64,000 nt of DNA from Bacteroidota bacterium (GCA_023423405.1 JAFAFR010000098.1:124001-188000), one strand, 5' to 3'; counted from the first letter of the stretch, positions 1 to 9,745 are shown. Made by a program: numbers and translations. Notes: a model not told the origin generated them from the sequence alone.

Positions 1-1
1 C

Positions 2-1066
2 GGGCATTTAAGTCCCTATGTAACGGGTACGTTTAATGTCACCTATATTTCTTTCCAGACCCTTTTCGGTAAGTTCAAACCGAACGAGGTAACGGAGACC
101 TTTAAACGATTTGAAGCGAACCGCATTATTCTTTCGCAGCGGAATGCCGAGAACAACCCTTATTGGCAGGACCTGCCAACCAGTGATAAATTCCTTTCCG
201 ATGGCTTCTACAACGGCTACAGCCGCTACGCGCAGGATGTGCTGATTCCTTCCTTTATTGCTGCGTATACCAACAAGGATCCGAACTCGGTGGCGCTGGT
301 CAAACAGGAGAACGGCAATATCAAGGAGAATCCTTTTAAGAACATCATTCCGAAACCCAACTGGCGCGTGAGTTATACAGGTCTGTCGCGCGTACCGGGA
401 CTGGAGAAGACCTTTACAAATGTTACGCTGACCCATGCTTATACCAGCAACCTCAGTATGAACAGCTTCAACAACAACCTGCTTTTTGAGGATCCGCTGA
501 ACTACAATATGCCCGGCTTCATCGATACGGCCACGGGGAATTTCTATCCCTATTTCCTGGTTCCCAACGTATCTATTTCAGAAGCCTTCGATCCCTTCCT
601 GGATCTGGACATGCAGTTCACCAACCAGCTTTCCTTTCGGGTAGGATATAAGAAAAGCCGCATGCTGAGCCTCAGTTTGATTGATTTCCAGTTGAGCGAA
701 TCGCGCACCAATGAATTTACCCTGGCCGCGGGATGGCGCAAACGCGGGCTCAAGCTGCCGTTTAAGTTCAAACTGCCGGGTATGAAAGAAACGGCCGACA
801 AGCTCGACAATGATCTCAATCTTCGCCTGGAGTTGGGACTGCGCGACGATGCTACGGCGAACAGCCGTCTCGACCAGGAGGCGGCGCTTCCCACCAATGG
901 CCAGAAAGTGATCACCATTGTTCCGTCAGTGGAGTACACGCTGAATAACCGTATCAACCTTCGCCTGTTCTTTGACCAGCGGCGCACGGAGCCCAAGGTG
1001 TCCACTTCGGCGCCCATCACCACCACGCGCGCCGGTTTACAGATACGGATATCCCTGGCGCAGTAA
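2..1066 (+). CDS. sprA: SprA, C-terminal part (T9SS outer-membrane translocon)
   Basis: This is the 3' end of a gene whose start lies outside the window; the frame is open from base 2, giving 354 residues. SprA (Sov) is the giant outer-membrane barrel through which type IX secretion substrates cross the outer membrane, and it is needed for gliding in flavobacteria. The recognisable part is the very C-terminus, VEYTLNNRINLRLFFDQRR followed by an STSAP...TTTRAGLQIRISLAQ ending, which is characteristic of the family. The upstream part carries alternating aromatic and polar beta-strand patterns. Its TAA stop abuts, with no gap, the stop codon of the converging SDR gene, so there is no room for a separate terminator between them. 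Assignment to SprA is firm; full length and N-terminus cannot be judged. Confidence 0.93.
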   Translation, partial: GHLSPYVTGTFNVTYISFQTLFGKFKPNEVTETFKRFEANRIILSQRNAENNPYWQDLPTSDKFLSDGFYNGYSRYAQDVLIPSFIAAYTNKDPNSVALVKQENGNIKENPFKNIIPKPNWRVSYTGLSRVPGLEKTFTNVTLTHAYTSNLSMNSFNNNLLFEDPLNYNMPGFIDTATGNFYPYFLVPNVSISEAFDPFLDLDMQFTNQLSFRVGYKKSRMLSLSLIDFQLSESRTNEFTLAAGWRKRGLKLPFKFKLPGMKETADKLDNDLNLRLELGLRDDATANSRLDQEAALPTNGQKVITIVPSVEYTLNNRINLRLFFDQRRTEPKVSTSAPITTTRAGLQIRISLAQ

Positions 1067-1825
1067 CTATCCCTTATAGGTCAGGAAGGAATTGGCCTGT
1101 GCGGTGCAGGTCATCACGATTTCGTTTATGCATACATGTGCAGGAAGATTGGCGCAATACCAAACGGTATCGGCAATGTCGTTCGCATGCAGGGGTTCAT
1201 ACCCTTCGTATACGGCATCGGCCTTGCCGGCATCACCTTTGAAGCGAACGAGGGAAAACTCCGTCTCCGCTGCGCCGGGGTGGATGGCGGTGACTTTTAC
1301 CGCGTGCCGCAGCAGGTCGATCCGCATGGCTTTTGAAATGGCGTCCACCGCGTGCTTGCTGGCGCAATAGACATTCCCTTTTTCGTAAACTTCCTTACCG
1401 GCGGTGGACCCGATGTTCACGATATGGGGATGCCCGCTCTGGAGCATGAGCGGCAGTGCGGCGCGTGTCATATAGAGCAGGCCCTTGAGGTTGGTGTCGA
1501 TCATGGTCTCCCAGTCATCCATATCCGCTTCATCAAAATAATCGCGTCCCAGCGCGAGGCCGGCGTTGTTCACCAGCAGGCCGATGGACCGCCAGCCGTC
1601 GGGGAGGGAAGCGATCGCCGCTTCCGTGGCCTTCTTATCGCGGATGTCAAAGTCCAGGGCCAGTACCTCCACGCGGTGTTCCTGCTGCAGTTGGTGCTGC
1701 AGGTCGCTGAGCCGGTCGGCGCGGCGGCCGGTGATGATGCAGTTCCATCCGCCTGCAGCAAAGCGGTGGGCGATGGCGGCGCCAAATCCTGAGCTGGCGC
1801 CGGTGATCAGGGCGGTTCTTTTCAT
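1067..1825 (-). CDS. SDR family NAD(P)-dependent oxidoreductase (YdfG-like)
   Basis: A 252-residue classical short-chain dehydrogenase. The cofactor-binding glycine motif TGASSGFG is at residues 8-15, the NNAG motif at 86-89, and the catalytic Ser-Tyr-Lys at about S140, Y153 and K157 (YCASK). The ITGRRADRL segment after the second strand, with Arg residues in place of an acidic residue, suggests a preference for NADP(H). Overall it resembles YdfG-type 3-hydroxy acid or serine dehydrogenases, which reduce or oxidise small hydroxy acids in the cytosol, but the substrate cannot be read from sequence. It lies downstream of the PKD protein gene, 128 bp apart on the same strand, and converges on sprA with abutting stop codons. 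Confidence 0.88.
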   Translation of the reverse strand: MKRTALITGASSGFGAAIAHRFAAGGWNCIITGRRADRLSDLQHQLQQEHRVEVLALDFDIRDKKATEAAIASLPDGWRSIGLLVNNAGLALGRDYFDEADMDDWETMIDTNLKGLLYMTRAALPLMLQSGHPHIVNIGSTAGKEVYEKGNVYCASKHAVDAISKAMRIDLLRHAVKVTAIHPGAAETEFSLVRFKGDAGKADAVYEGYEPLHANDIADTVWYCANLPAHVCINEIVMTCTAQANSFLTYKG

Positions 1826-1953
1826 ACTGATTTTGCTTGAAGGTGTTCCTGGATGGGAGGCATTGTGAGGTCTCGCGCATCCGGACGATGCAAGTTACTG
1901 CAAGCGACTGAATGCTGGCGGCTGCTTTGGTGGATGCCGGTGCCGGCGGCAGT

Positions 1954-4608
1954 TTAACGGATCAGCACCACCGTTCCTTTTTTGAAAACGGTTTTGCCGG
2001 TGAAGTCCTGCCCCCTTACCATCCAAACATAAGTGCCCGTGGCCTGGTCCTGGCCGTTGATCTTGCCATCCCATCCACGCCCGGTTTCGGAGGTGCTGTA
2101 CACCAGTTGTCCGTAACGGTTATACACGCGGAAGAACTCCAGCCGCGAAATACCCACGGGGATGGGACGGAATACGGCATTCGAACTGCGGCCGGGGGTG
2201 AAAGCGTTGGGGACAAAAATATCGGGACTCGTCTTAAACACCTTGATGTGAATGGTATCGTAAGCAAAACAATCTTCAATGGTGGCTACGCGCACCATGT
2301 AGGTTTGGTTTTCGCTAAGGGTGGCGACGGGGTTTGCGATGCTGGTTCCGTTGAGACCCAGGGAAGGCGACCAGGCGTACACTTCGCCGCCGGTGGCGTT
2401 GAGCTGAAGCGGTTGGCCGATCACAATCGAGGTATCGTTCCCCGCGAATGCCTGTACGGGCGGACGCACGGTTACCGTTACCGAATCGCGGCCTGGTTTG
2501 GGGCAGCCGATATTGTCCACCACGCTCAGCACATAGGTGGTAGTGCGGAGCGGGAAGGCGAGCGGACTGAGGGTCTGCGCGCCCTGCAGGGTGCTGGTGG
2601 GTGTCCAGGTAAAAGCGGCTCCGCTGATCTGCGCATGCAACTGGGCGGTGTCTTCATAACAGATCACCAGGTCATCGCCTGCGTTGGCGCCCGGATATGG
2701 TACCGTTCTTACGTTGACGGTTGCCGATTTGCTGCAGCCGCCGATATGGGCGGTAACCGTATAACTGGTATTGGCCTGGGGTATGACGATAGGTATGGGA
2801 ATATCGGGCTGACTCAGGTCGGCCGAAGGAGTCCATTCGTACCGGAGCCCATCGCCGGAGGCGTGCAGTTGCACGGCATCAGTAAGACAGATGGTGGTAT
2901 CGGCCATGGCCCTGAGGGTAACCTCGTCTACCACGCGTACCTGTACGGAAGCGCTGTTCACACAACCATTGTCGGTGAGGTTCACCGTGTAGTTGGTGGT
3001 TGTTTTCGGGTATACGCGCGGGTTAGGCGTTCCGGGGTTCAGGATATTATAACCGGGCGACCAACTGAATACCGGCGCCAGTGTGCCGGGCGCATTGGCC
3101 ACCAGTTGCAGGGTATCGATGCTGCAGATGAGGGTATCGGTGAAAGGCAGTTCCAGGTTGGGCTTATCGCGCACTTCTACCTGTTTGGTGACCGTTTTCA
3201 CACAACCGAAACTGCTTTCGATGATGACATTGACCGTTTTGAACCCAAGGCTGTTGTATTTATAAGTGGGATTTTTCAGGTCCGACACATCGGTGGTAAC
3301 GGTTTCGTCTCCAAAATCCCAGGTCCATTTGCTGGCTGCTCCGTAACGCGCAAAACTGCGGTCGAAAAAGCGGAAGGGCGTCAGCAGGCAGGAACCCTGC
3401 GCTTCGAAATCGGGTTCATAACCCGGGTACACTTTGGCCAGGGTGGTGGTTTGATCGGTGCAGGCGCCATCGGCCAGTGATATGAACAGGTGTACGGTGT
3501 AAGTGCCTGTATCCTTGTACTGGTGCTGTACCATGCCAAGGGCGGTGGTAACCGTATCTTTTTTGGAGCCGTCGCCATAATCCCAGATATAGGAGGAACC
3601 AGCAGGGTTCACCTGTTTGTTCTGGAAGGTGACGTTGAAATCATCGCAGAAGTGATAATCAGGATCCAGCACAGCCTTCAACGGCTGACAGTCGGAAATG
3701 GTCAGGTGAATGTCCTTCCGGTGAACGTTGATCAGCTTGCCGTGGCGGTATTCGCTGATACAGACGGTAACAACATACTGTCCGAGTCCCGCGGGAGCAA
3801 TGCCCGAGATGATGCCGGTTTTGCTGTCGATGCCTACCTGGTTTCCCAGCGGCATAGAGCCGCTGTACAAACCCCGGTAAGGAAGGGACTGGTAGGCGGG
3901 CGGTGCTGCCGGGTTGGGAACAGGGCAGGTATAGCAATTTTCCTGCTGGGTGCGTCCGCCGCCGGCATAGGCGCTGCAGAGCTCGTATACGAGTTCATCG
4001 CGATCGCTGTCCACCGCAGAAAAGTCAAAGGTAAAAAAAGAGCCGGCGCAGATGGCTACGGCATCATTGCCGGTAATGTTGGGACTGGAGTTGTGTTCGC
4101 TTGCTGCCAGGGCATTGGTGCCCGGGATTTCGCAGAGATAAGTGGCGCCGTAATTGTCGCTGGCACCACTTATATTATTGATGCCTTCGATGCGGCAGCA
4201 GCGCTGGAAGGAAATGATATACCCATCGGGATCATCGTCCAGCGTTACTTCTGCGGTATAGAAGCGGAGGTTATAACAAATATCGTGCGGTGGGTTGGTG
4301 AGACAGGGATTCGAATTGGGGTCATAGCTCACATTATTCTGGTAGGAAAAAGGAGCTATAACGGGAGAGCCTACCTGCGCGTTGTCGCGTTTCCGGAAAA
4401 TGGTAAAAGGAACGGTATTGTCCAACTGCCCCGGATTGTTTTGGGTACAGTCGATGAAAAGCTTGAGGGTGAGGATGTACACCGAACTGTTGGCGCGTGA
4501 GCCGGGTCCCTTGTATTTATACGTCAGTTCCCCTCCACGGATGTGGTTGGCCAGCAGCGGTGTGCTGAACAGCAGTGAGAGAAAACAAAAAGGGATCAGC
4601 AATTTCAT
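1954..4608 (-). CDS. Secreted PKD-domain surface protein with type B T9SS C-terminal domain
   Basis: About 884 residues. The ATG at 4608 is chosen because it is followed directly by a good signal peptide (MKLLIPFCFLSLLFSTPLLA); a TTG 30 bp upstream is less likely. After the signal peptide comes an N-terminal region starting NHIRGGELTYKY, seen in many Bacteroidota surface proteins, then two PKD-like modules with WDYGDG and WTWDFGD, then several Ig-like repeats with the pattern Y-x-W-x-P and TTT-Y. The last ~90 residues (FVPNAFTPGRSSNAVF ... RVYNRYGQLVYST ... GWDGKINGQ ... GTYVWMV) are the gliding-motility-associated C-terminal domain, the type B signal for export by the type IX system. It is therefore expected on the cell surface. 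The start lies 26 bp after the alpha/beta hydrolase stop, so it is probably the end of the guaB-lnt-hydrolase run. Ligand unknown. Confidence 0.9.
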   Translation of the reverse strand: MKLLIPFCFLSLLFSTPLLANHIRGGELTYKYKGPGSRANSSVYILTLKLFIDCTQNNPGQLDNTVPFTIFRKRDNAQVGSPVIAPFSYQNNVSYDPNSNPCLTNPPHDICYNLRFYTAEVTLDDDPDGYIISFQRCCRIEGINNISGASDNYGATYLCEIPGTNALAASEHNSSPNITGNDAVAICAGSFFTFDFSAVDSDRDELVYELCSAYAGGGRTQQENCYTCPVPNPAAPPAYQSLPYRGLYSGSMPLGNQVGIDSKTGIISGIAPAGLGQYVVTVCISEYRHGKLINVHRKDIHLTISDCQPLKAVLDPDYHFCDDFNVTFQNKQVNPAGSSYIWDYGDGSKKDTVTTALGMVQHQYKDTGTYTVHLFISLADGACTDQTTTLAKVYPGYEPDFEAQGSCLLTPFRFFDRSFARYGAASKWTWDFGDETVTTDVSDLKNPTYKYNSLGFKTVNVIIESSFGCVKTVTKQVEVRDKPNLELPFTDTLICSIDTLQLVANAPGTLAPVFSWSPGYNILNPGTPNPRVYPKTTTNYTVNLTDNGCVNSASVQVRVVDEVTLRAMADTTICLTDAVQLHASGDGLRYEWTPSADLSQPDIPIPIVIPQANTSYTVTAHIGGCSKSATVNVRTVPYPGANAGDDLVICYEDTAQLHAQISGAAFTWTPTSTLQGAQTLSPLAFPLRTTTYVLSVVDNIGCPKPGRDSVTVTVRPPVQAFAGNDTSIVIGQPLQLNATGGEVYAWSPSLGLNGTSIANPVATLSENQTYMVRVATIEDCFAYDTIHIKVFKTSPDIFVPNAFTPGRSSNAVFRPIPVGISRLEFFRVYNRYGQLVYSTSETGRGWDGKINGQDQATGTYVWMVRGQDFTGKTVFKKGTVVLIR

Positions 4609-4634
4609 GCGTACGGTGCGTTGAACGGTAGCTA

Positions 4635-5396
4635 TCAAACTTGTTGCACAAAGTTCTTCAGGTATTGGCTGGTTTCTTCGGGTGCTTCCAGCATTCCCAT
4701 GTGCCCGGATGCTTCGAGTATATGAATATACGCCAAATCGGGCAGATATACCAGTTTCATGGTGTCTGCAAAGGGAACGGCCTGGTCGCCCTTGCCAAGG
4801 ATGAATAACACGGGCCAGGGCGCTTTTTTCAGAACAGCGGTTCTGTCAGGTCTTTTGATCATTGCTTCATAAAAAGCAATCAGGGTGCCGTTTCCCTGGT
4901 AAGCATTGCCGGATGCGACCAATTGGATTGTTTTGGCCATTTCTTCCCGGTTTTCTGCGGCGAAAAGGTTGGGAGTGGTAGAGGCGAGGAAGGAGGCGCT
5001 GCCGTGCTGTTGTATAAATTCGATGCTCTTCCGGCGGTTGCTGATTTTTTCAGGTGAATCGGGAAAGGCTGTAGAGTGAAACAACCCCAGGCCGTTTAAT
5101 TTTTCCGGGTATTTTTCGGCAAAGGCCAGGGCGATGTAACCGCCCATGGAATGGCCCACGAGGAAAACCTTCCCGGTCTTTTCCTTTTCAAGTATCTCAT
5201 ACAGGTCGTCGGCCATGGATTCCATGGTAGGCGCTTCCTGTGCAGGTGTTTTGCCCGTACCCGGCAGGTGTGGTATGATCAGTTGCAGGAAGGGAGAAAG
5301 TGCCTGGACCTGGTGGTCCCAGATGCGGTAGTCTTCCCCGAAACCGTGTACCAGCACCAGCGGTTGTCCCTTACCGATAGTGTCGTAATGGATCAT
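4635..5396 (-). CDS. Alpha/beta hydrolase
   Basis: A 253-residue single-domain alpha/beta-hydrolase without signal peptide, so cytosolic. The oxyanion-hole segment is LVHGFGED (residues 15-22), the nucleophile elbow is GHSMGG with Ser at about 83, the acid is probably Asp in LGKGDQAVP near 205, and the catalytic His is in ASGHMGMLE near 235. Members of this group cleave esters, lactones or C-C bonds; the substrate is not predictable. It begins 6 bp after the lnt stop codon and is followed by the PKD gene, so co-transcription with lnt is likely, though a functional link is not evident. Confidence 0.88.
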   Translation of the reverse strand: MIHYDTIGKGQPLVLVHGFGEDYRIWDHQVQALSPFLQLIIPHLPGTGKTPAQEAPTMESMADDLYEILEKEKTGKVFLVGHSMGGYIALAFAEKYPEKLNGLGLFHSTAFPDSPEKISNRRKSIEFIQQHGSASFLASTTPNLFAAENREEMAKTIQLVASGNAYQGNGTLIAFYEAMIKRPDRTAVLKKAPWPVLFILGKGDQAVPFADTMKLVYLPDLAYIHILEASGHMGMLEAPEETSQYLKNFVQQV

Positions 5397-5402
5397 TGCG
5401 CT

Positions 5403-6995
5403 TTATTTTTTGACGGATCTCCACAACCGGCTGAACGACCAGCCTGCCAGCACCACGGTGAGCACCAGGGCGATTTTGGAGATCCAGTCCCCGAATCTCG
5501 CATAAAATGTTTGGGTATCCAGCGGCGGTACGGAAACAGCCAGGAATCCCATTTCGTCCCAACCCTTGCAGGCCACCGTTGCACCCAGCGGATCAATCAG
5601 GGCGCTGATACCCGTATTGGCGCTGCGCACCACCCAACGGCGTCCTTCAATGGCCCGGAGGCGTGCATAGGCGAGGTGCTGTTTGTGCCCGGCCGTATTT
5701 CCCCACCACCCGTCATTGGTAATAACGCAAACCAGGTTGGCGCCGTTGCGCAGGAAGCCCGTCATGAATTCGCCGTAAATGCTTTCATAACAGATAGCGG
5801 GTGCTATGGCCAGTCCCGATGCAGGATCAGTAAGGACGGTCCTTTCCTTCTGGCGGGCATAACCACCGGTAGTGCCGCCGAACTGTTCGAACCAGGGACC
5901 CATAAAAGCAAGGAAAGAAGGCAGTGATTCCACGCCCGGCACCAGTTTGGACTTATGGTAGCTGTTCAGGATGCCGGTGGAATCCAGCAGTGCAGCGGTA
6001 TTATAGGTATCGTACCAGATGGAAGTATTTTGTATGCGCCTGGCATAAAGCGATTTGCCTTCTTCGTGGTAAAGCCGGTAGCCTTCAATGCCGCTGAACA
6101 GTTTCAGTTGCGGATGGCGGGCCAGGAAATCCCAAACGGGACGCACGAGGTAATTTTTCCGGATGCTGTCTTCCTCGATCCCGTTCGGCAGGTTGATGGC
6201 TGTTTCGGGCCACACGACCAGCCTGGTTTGAGGGGTAATGCCCTGTTCGCTCAGGCGGATCAGTTTATCGAGCTGTGCCTGCTGGGTGCCCGCTTCAAAT
6301 TTCATGTAGGGATCGATGTTCGGCTGAACGATCAATACCTGCGGGGCTCCGGGTGTTGGCGTTGACAGCGGCCGGCGCCAGGTGTGGATGAGCAGCGACA
6401 GCAGTACAGGCGCAAGCAGCAGGGGCAGCAGGCTGCGCAGGAAAAGGCGCCGGGGGAACTTACGGTTACGGGCATACGCAAGCAGCAGCCGGAACAACAG
6501 GATGTTTGCGCTAAGGATCCAGAGTGAGCCACCGCTGGCACCGGTGAATTCGTACCACTGCACCAGCGCGGGCGCGGAGGCGAAGCCGTTGCCGAGGGTG
6601 AGCCAGGGCCAGCTCAGTTCCCAGTTGAGGTGAATGTATTCAAAACTGAGCCAGCCGCCGGCGAAAGCGATATAGCTCCACTTTTCTCCCAGTCTTTTGC
6701 GCGTATTGTAAAGGAGCAGCCAGGGAAGGCACATCAGGAGGCAGTTGACCACCATGGCGGCAACGGCTCCTTCGGCGGTTGAGTTCCACATCCACCAGGT
6801 GGTGATGATGTTCCATACCAGCATGGCCAGGTAAACCAGGCCGAAAAATTTCCCGCGGCTGCAGCCCTGTTCCAGCAACCAGAACAAGGGTATAAAGCCT
6901 ACAAAAAGCAAGGGTGAAAAAGGCAGGGGTGGCCACCCCAGGGAAAGGAGCAGTCCCGAAGCCAGCGCCAGCAGGAGGGGGTGGATTTTTTTCAC
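5403..6995 (-). CDS. lnt: Apolipoprotein N-acyltransferase
   Basis: A 530-residue inner-membrane enzyme that adds the third acyl chain to the N-terminal cysteine of lipoproteins, needed for maturation of proteins such as the SusD homologue in this window. The first ~205 residues hold six or so hydrophobic segments, including the LGWPPLPFSPLLFVGFIPL start. They are followed by a periplasmic nitrilase domain with the Glu-Lys-Cys triad: E264 in VVWPET, K348 in YHKSKLVPG and C402 in AICYES. A final hydrophobic segment is present near the C-terminus (ISKIALVLTVVLAGWSF). All three catalytic residues are retained and the length is normal for the family. It starts 12 bp after guaB and ends 6 bp before the hydrolase, indicating an operon. 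Confidence 0.95.
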   Translation of the reverse strand: MKKIHPLLLALASGLLLSLGWPPLPFSPLLFVGFIPLFWLLEQGCSRGKFFGLVYLAMLVWNIITTWWMWNSTAEGAVAAMVVNCLLMCLPWLLLYNTRKRLGEKWSYIAFAGGWLSFEYIHLNWELSWPWLTLGNGFASAPALVQWYEFTGASGGSLWILSANILLFRLLLAYARNRKFPRRLFLRSLLPLLLAPVLLSLLIHTWRRPLSTPTPGAPQVLIVQPNIDPYMKFEAGTQQAQLDKLIRLSEQGITPQTRLVVWPETAINLPNGIEEDSIRKNYLVRPVWDFLARHPQLKLFSGIEGYRLYHEEGKSLYARRIQNTSIWYDTYNTAALLDSTGILNSYHKSKLVPGVESLPSFLAFMGPWFEQFGGTTGGYARQKERTVLTDPASGLAIAPAICYESIYGEFMTGFLRNGANLVCVITNDGWWGNTAGHKQHLAYARLRAIEGRRWVVRSANTGISALIDPLGATVACKGWDEMGFLAVSVPPLDTQTFYARFGDWISKIALVLTVVLAGWSFSRLWRSVKK

Positions 6996-7007
6996 GCTTG
7001 CTGCCGG

Positions 7008-8510
7008 TTATTTGCGGGAATAGTTGGGCGCTTCCTTGGTGATATCAACATCGTGCGCATGGCTTTCTTTCATGCCTGCATTGGTGATCTTGATGAACTG
7101 TGCATTCTGCCGAAGAGCGTTGAGGTCCTTTGAACCGCAGTATCCCATGCCGGCCCGCAGGCCGCCGATGAACTGGGCCACCACTTCGCGCAGGTAACCT
7201 TTGTAAGCCACGCGGCCCTCGATGCCTTCGGGCACCAGTTTCTTGATATCGTCTTCCACGTCCTGGAAATAACGGTCGCTTGAGCCCTGCGCCATGGCGC
7301 CGATGGAGCCCATGCCGCGGTATTCCTTGAATTTGCGGCCCTCATAAATAATGGTTTCACCCGGGCTCTCTTCCACGCCGGCAAATACGCTTCCCATCAT
7401 CACGCAGTCGGCGCCAGCGGCCAGTGCTTTCACCATGTCGCCCGTATAACGGATACCCCCATCCGCAATCAGCGGAACGCCCATGGCGTGCAGTGCGCTG
7501 TAGGCTTCCATGATGGCGGTAAGTTGCGGAACGCCCGAACCGGCCACGATGCGGGTGGTGCAGATAGAGCCGGGACCGATGCCAATTTTCACACAGTCGG
7601 CGCCCGCTTCGGCCAGCGCCTTTGCACCTGCCGCCGTGCCCACATTGCCGGCAATGACCTGCAGTTTTTTGAAGTTTTTCTTAACGTTCTTCAGCGCGTC
7701 CATCACTCCCTTGGTATGGCCATGGGCGCTGTCGAGGCAAACCACGTCAACGCCTACCTGCTGGAGGGCGGCGACCCGGTCGAGCATGTCGCGGGTGATG
7801 CCGATAGCGGCGCCCACCATAAGCCTTCCGAAAGTATCCTTGTTGGCTTCGGGGAAGCTGTGGTATTGTATGATATCGCGGTAGGTGATCAGTCCGGCGA
7901 GTGTGCCGTCTTTTTTCACCACGGGCAATTTTTCGATCTTATGCTGTTGCAGGATTTTTTCTGCTTTCTTAAGGTCGGTTCCTTCGGGGGCGGTGATGAG
8001 GTTGTTTCCCGTCATTACTTCGCTGACCTTCCTGGATTTTAGGGTCTCAAAACGGAGGTCGCGGTTGGTAAGGATGCCCAGCAGTTTGTTCTTCCGGTCA
8101 ACAATGGGAATTCCGCCGATCTTGTTCTCTTTCATCAGCTTAAGGGCATCGCCGATGGTGGCGTCTTCCAGCAGGGTCAGGGGATCGATGATCATGCCGC
8201 TTTCGCTTCTTTTTACCTTACGCACCAGTTCTGCCTGCCTTTCGATGGTCATGTTTTTGTGCAGGATACCGATGCCGCCTTCCCGGGCCAGGGCAATGGC
8301 CAGGCTGGATTCGGTTACCGTATCCATGGCCGCGGAGAGCATGGGGATATTGAGGCTGATTTCGCGGGTGAGCCGGGTTTTGGTGTTGACTTCACGCGGA
8401 AGAACCTGGGAATAAGCCGGTACCAGGAGCACATCATCGAAGGTGAGGCCTTCGCCGAAAAACTTGTGAGAGAGATCTAAACGTTGAGTGGAGTTCTTTC
8501 TTGTTGCCAT
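7008..8510 (-). CDS. guaB: Inosine-5'-monophosphate dehydrogenase
   Basis: A 500-residue enzyme that oxidises IMP to XMP with NAD+, the committed step of guanine nucleotide synthesis. The start at 8510 (MATRKNSTQRLDL) is preferred over a TTG at 8567 because a -7 promoter box sits 3 bp before it and because family members begin shortly before the GLTFDDVLLVPAYS motif. Two CBS domains occupy about residues 105-220, inserted in the TIM barrel. The active-site loop GPGSICTTR carries the catalytic Cys at about 317. The IMP-binding DGGIRYTGD and the flap motif EYRGMGSIGAM are present. It lies 53 bp downstream of dprA and 12 bp upstream of lnt. Confidence 0.97.
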   Translation of the reverse strand: MATRKNSTQRLDLSHKFFGEGLTFDDVLLVPAYSQVLPREVNTKTRLTREISLNIPMLSAAMDTVTESSLAIALAREGGIGILHKNMTIERQAELVRKVKRSESGMIIDPLTLLEDATIGDALKLMKENKIGGIPIVDRKNKLLGILTNRDLRFETLKSRKVSEVMTGNNLITAPEGTDLKKAEKILQQHKIEKLPVVKKDGTLAGLITYRDIIQYHSFPEANKDTFGRLMVGAAIGITRDMLDRVAALQQVGVDVVCLDSAHGHTKGVMDALKNVKKNFKKLQVIAGNVGTAAGAKALAEAGADCVKIGIGPGSICTTRIVAGSGVPQLTAIMEAYSALHAMGVPLIADGGIRYTGDMVKALAAGADCVMMGSVFAGVEESPGETIIYEGRKFKEYRGMGSIGAMAQGSSDRYFQDVEDDIKKLVPEGIEGRVAYKGYLREVVAQFIGGLRAGMGYCGSKDLNALRQNAQFIKITNAGMKESHAHDVDITKEAPNYSRK

Positions 8511-8513
8511 GTG

Positions 8514-8521
8514 CAAAGATA
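8514..8521 (-). promoter_or_regulatory. Bacteroidota -7 box of guaB (TATCTTTG)
   Basis: The minus strand reads TATCTTTG, a perfect match to the TAnnTTTG -7 consensus of the primary sigma factor in this phylum. The box ends 3 nt before the guaB ATG, so initiation would fall at or inside the start codon, predicting a leaderless or nearly leaderless mRNA. No clear -33 TTTG was found at the usual spacing. Confidence 0.6.
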
Positions 8522-8563
8522 GCGCAGTGGGGAAATTGGTCCCAAATGATTTTTCTGTTAGCT

Positions 8564-9667
8564 TCAAATGCAGCGCTGGTAACGCTTTCCGGGCAAGGGC
8601 CGGATCAGGTTGCGCATTTCCAGCGACAGGATGGCTGCCGCCGCGGCGCCGGCGGGCAATCCGGATAAGAGATAAAATGAATCAATATGCATTATGGCGT
8701 GGGTTTCGAGCAGGTTGAGTAGAATGGTTTCGGCGGGGTCGAGGTTGAAGGGCAGGCTGGACTGGCGGATGGATGCGGATGCCGTTGCCCAGCCCAGCTC
8801 TTCGAGAAAGGCTTCTGTATCCTGGAGGAGGCTGGCCACCTGCTGGCGGAGAAGGAGGTTGCAGCCGGCGCTGCGCGGATCGCTGAGCCTTCCGGGGATG
8901 GCGTATACCTGGCCGTGGTAGCCGTGGGCCAATGAAGCGGTGATCATACTACCGCCTTTTTTACCGGTTTCCACCACTACCAGTACCTGGCAGAGGCCGG
9001 CTACAATGCGGTTGCGGATGGGAAAGTGAAAGCGGTCGGGTTTGACACCCGGCGGAAACTCCGTAAGAAGGCCCCCGCCGGCAGCCAGGATGTCGCGCGC
9101 CAGTTGCAAATGTTCCGGCGGGTAAATAGTATGCAGTCCGTGTGCCAGGATACCGAGGGTGGGCAGGCCGGCTTTCAGGGCGGCCCGGTGTGCGAGCCCG
9201 TCGATGCCATAGGCCATGCCACTGATGATGGACGGGCAGGCGGCAGCGATTTTTCGTATGAGGGTCTCCGTTTGCTGTTTGCCATATTCGGTGTGGTGGC
9301 GTGTGCCGACGATGGATATTTTCCGCGTATGCTGCAGGTCCATCCGGCCCCGGTAATAGAGCAGGGTGGGAGGGTCGTAACAGCGCAGCAACTCGCGGGG
9401 ATAGCGTGGGTCGGTGATGAAAATGGTTTCTGCCCCCAGGTCCTGCACCTGCCGCAGGATGGCTTCACAGCTCCGCCAGTTGCAAAAGTTCCTGATGGCG
9501 CGGGCGCGGACGCTGCCAATCCCTTCCAGGCTTTCGAGCAGGGCAAGCGGGGCATGGAAAACGCCCGATGCCGATCCGAAATTTTCAGCCAGCGCTTTCG
9601 CATGCACATGGCCGATATGCGGCACCTGGGTCAGCGCGATCTGCAGGAGCGCTTCACTCGGGTTCAT
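8564..9667 (-). CDS. dprA: DNA-processing protein DprA (Smf)
   Basis: A 367-residue protein that loads RecA onto incoming single-stranded DNA during natural transformation. The N-terminal ~65 residues form a HhH/SAM-like region (PHIGHVHAKALAENFG ... LEGIGSVRARAIRNF). The Rossmann-like core has SIVGTRHHTEYGK, SGMAYGIDGLAHRAAL, TLGILAHGLHTIYP, FPIRNRIVAGL and ETGKKGGSMITASLA, which are the family signatures for single-stranded DNA binding. The C-terminal ~60 residues resemble the DprA winged-helix domain. It is first in the dprA-guaB-lnt run, but guaB also has its own -7 box. Its presence implies competence potential, relevant to the HhH/beta-barrel pair at 13.4-16.3 kb. Confidence 0.95.
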   Translation of the reverse strand: MNPSEALLQIALTQVPHIGHVHAKALAENFGSASGVFHAPLALLESLEGIGSVRARAIRNFCNWRSCEAILRQVQDLGAETIFITDPRYPRELLRCYDPPTLLYYRGRMDLQHTRKISIVGTRHHTEYGKQQTETLIRKIAAACPSIISGMAYGIDGLAHRAALKAGLPTLGILAHGLHTIYPPEHLQLARDILAAGGGLLTEFPPGVKPDRFHFPIRNRIVAGLCQVLVVVETGKKGGSMITASLAHGYHGQVYAIPGRLSDPRSAGCNLLLRQQVASLLQDTEAFLEELGWATASASIRQSSLPFNLDPAETILLNLLETHAIMHIDSFYLLSGLPAGAAAAAILSLEMRNLIRPLPGKRYQRCI

Positions 9668-9745
9668 CTTTTTTTACTGTAAAATACAGCAGCGGCAATG
9701 CCCGTGTAAGCGTGAAATCACCCTGTTTCCCAGCCAGAAATCACC

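Noticed and set aside
1912..3480. A 522-codon plus-strand frame inside the PKD protein gene
   Set aside because: It lies opposite a gene with clear PKD and C-terminal sorting domains, and its translation is low-complexity Gly/His-rich with no motif.
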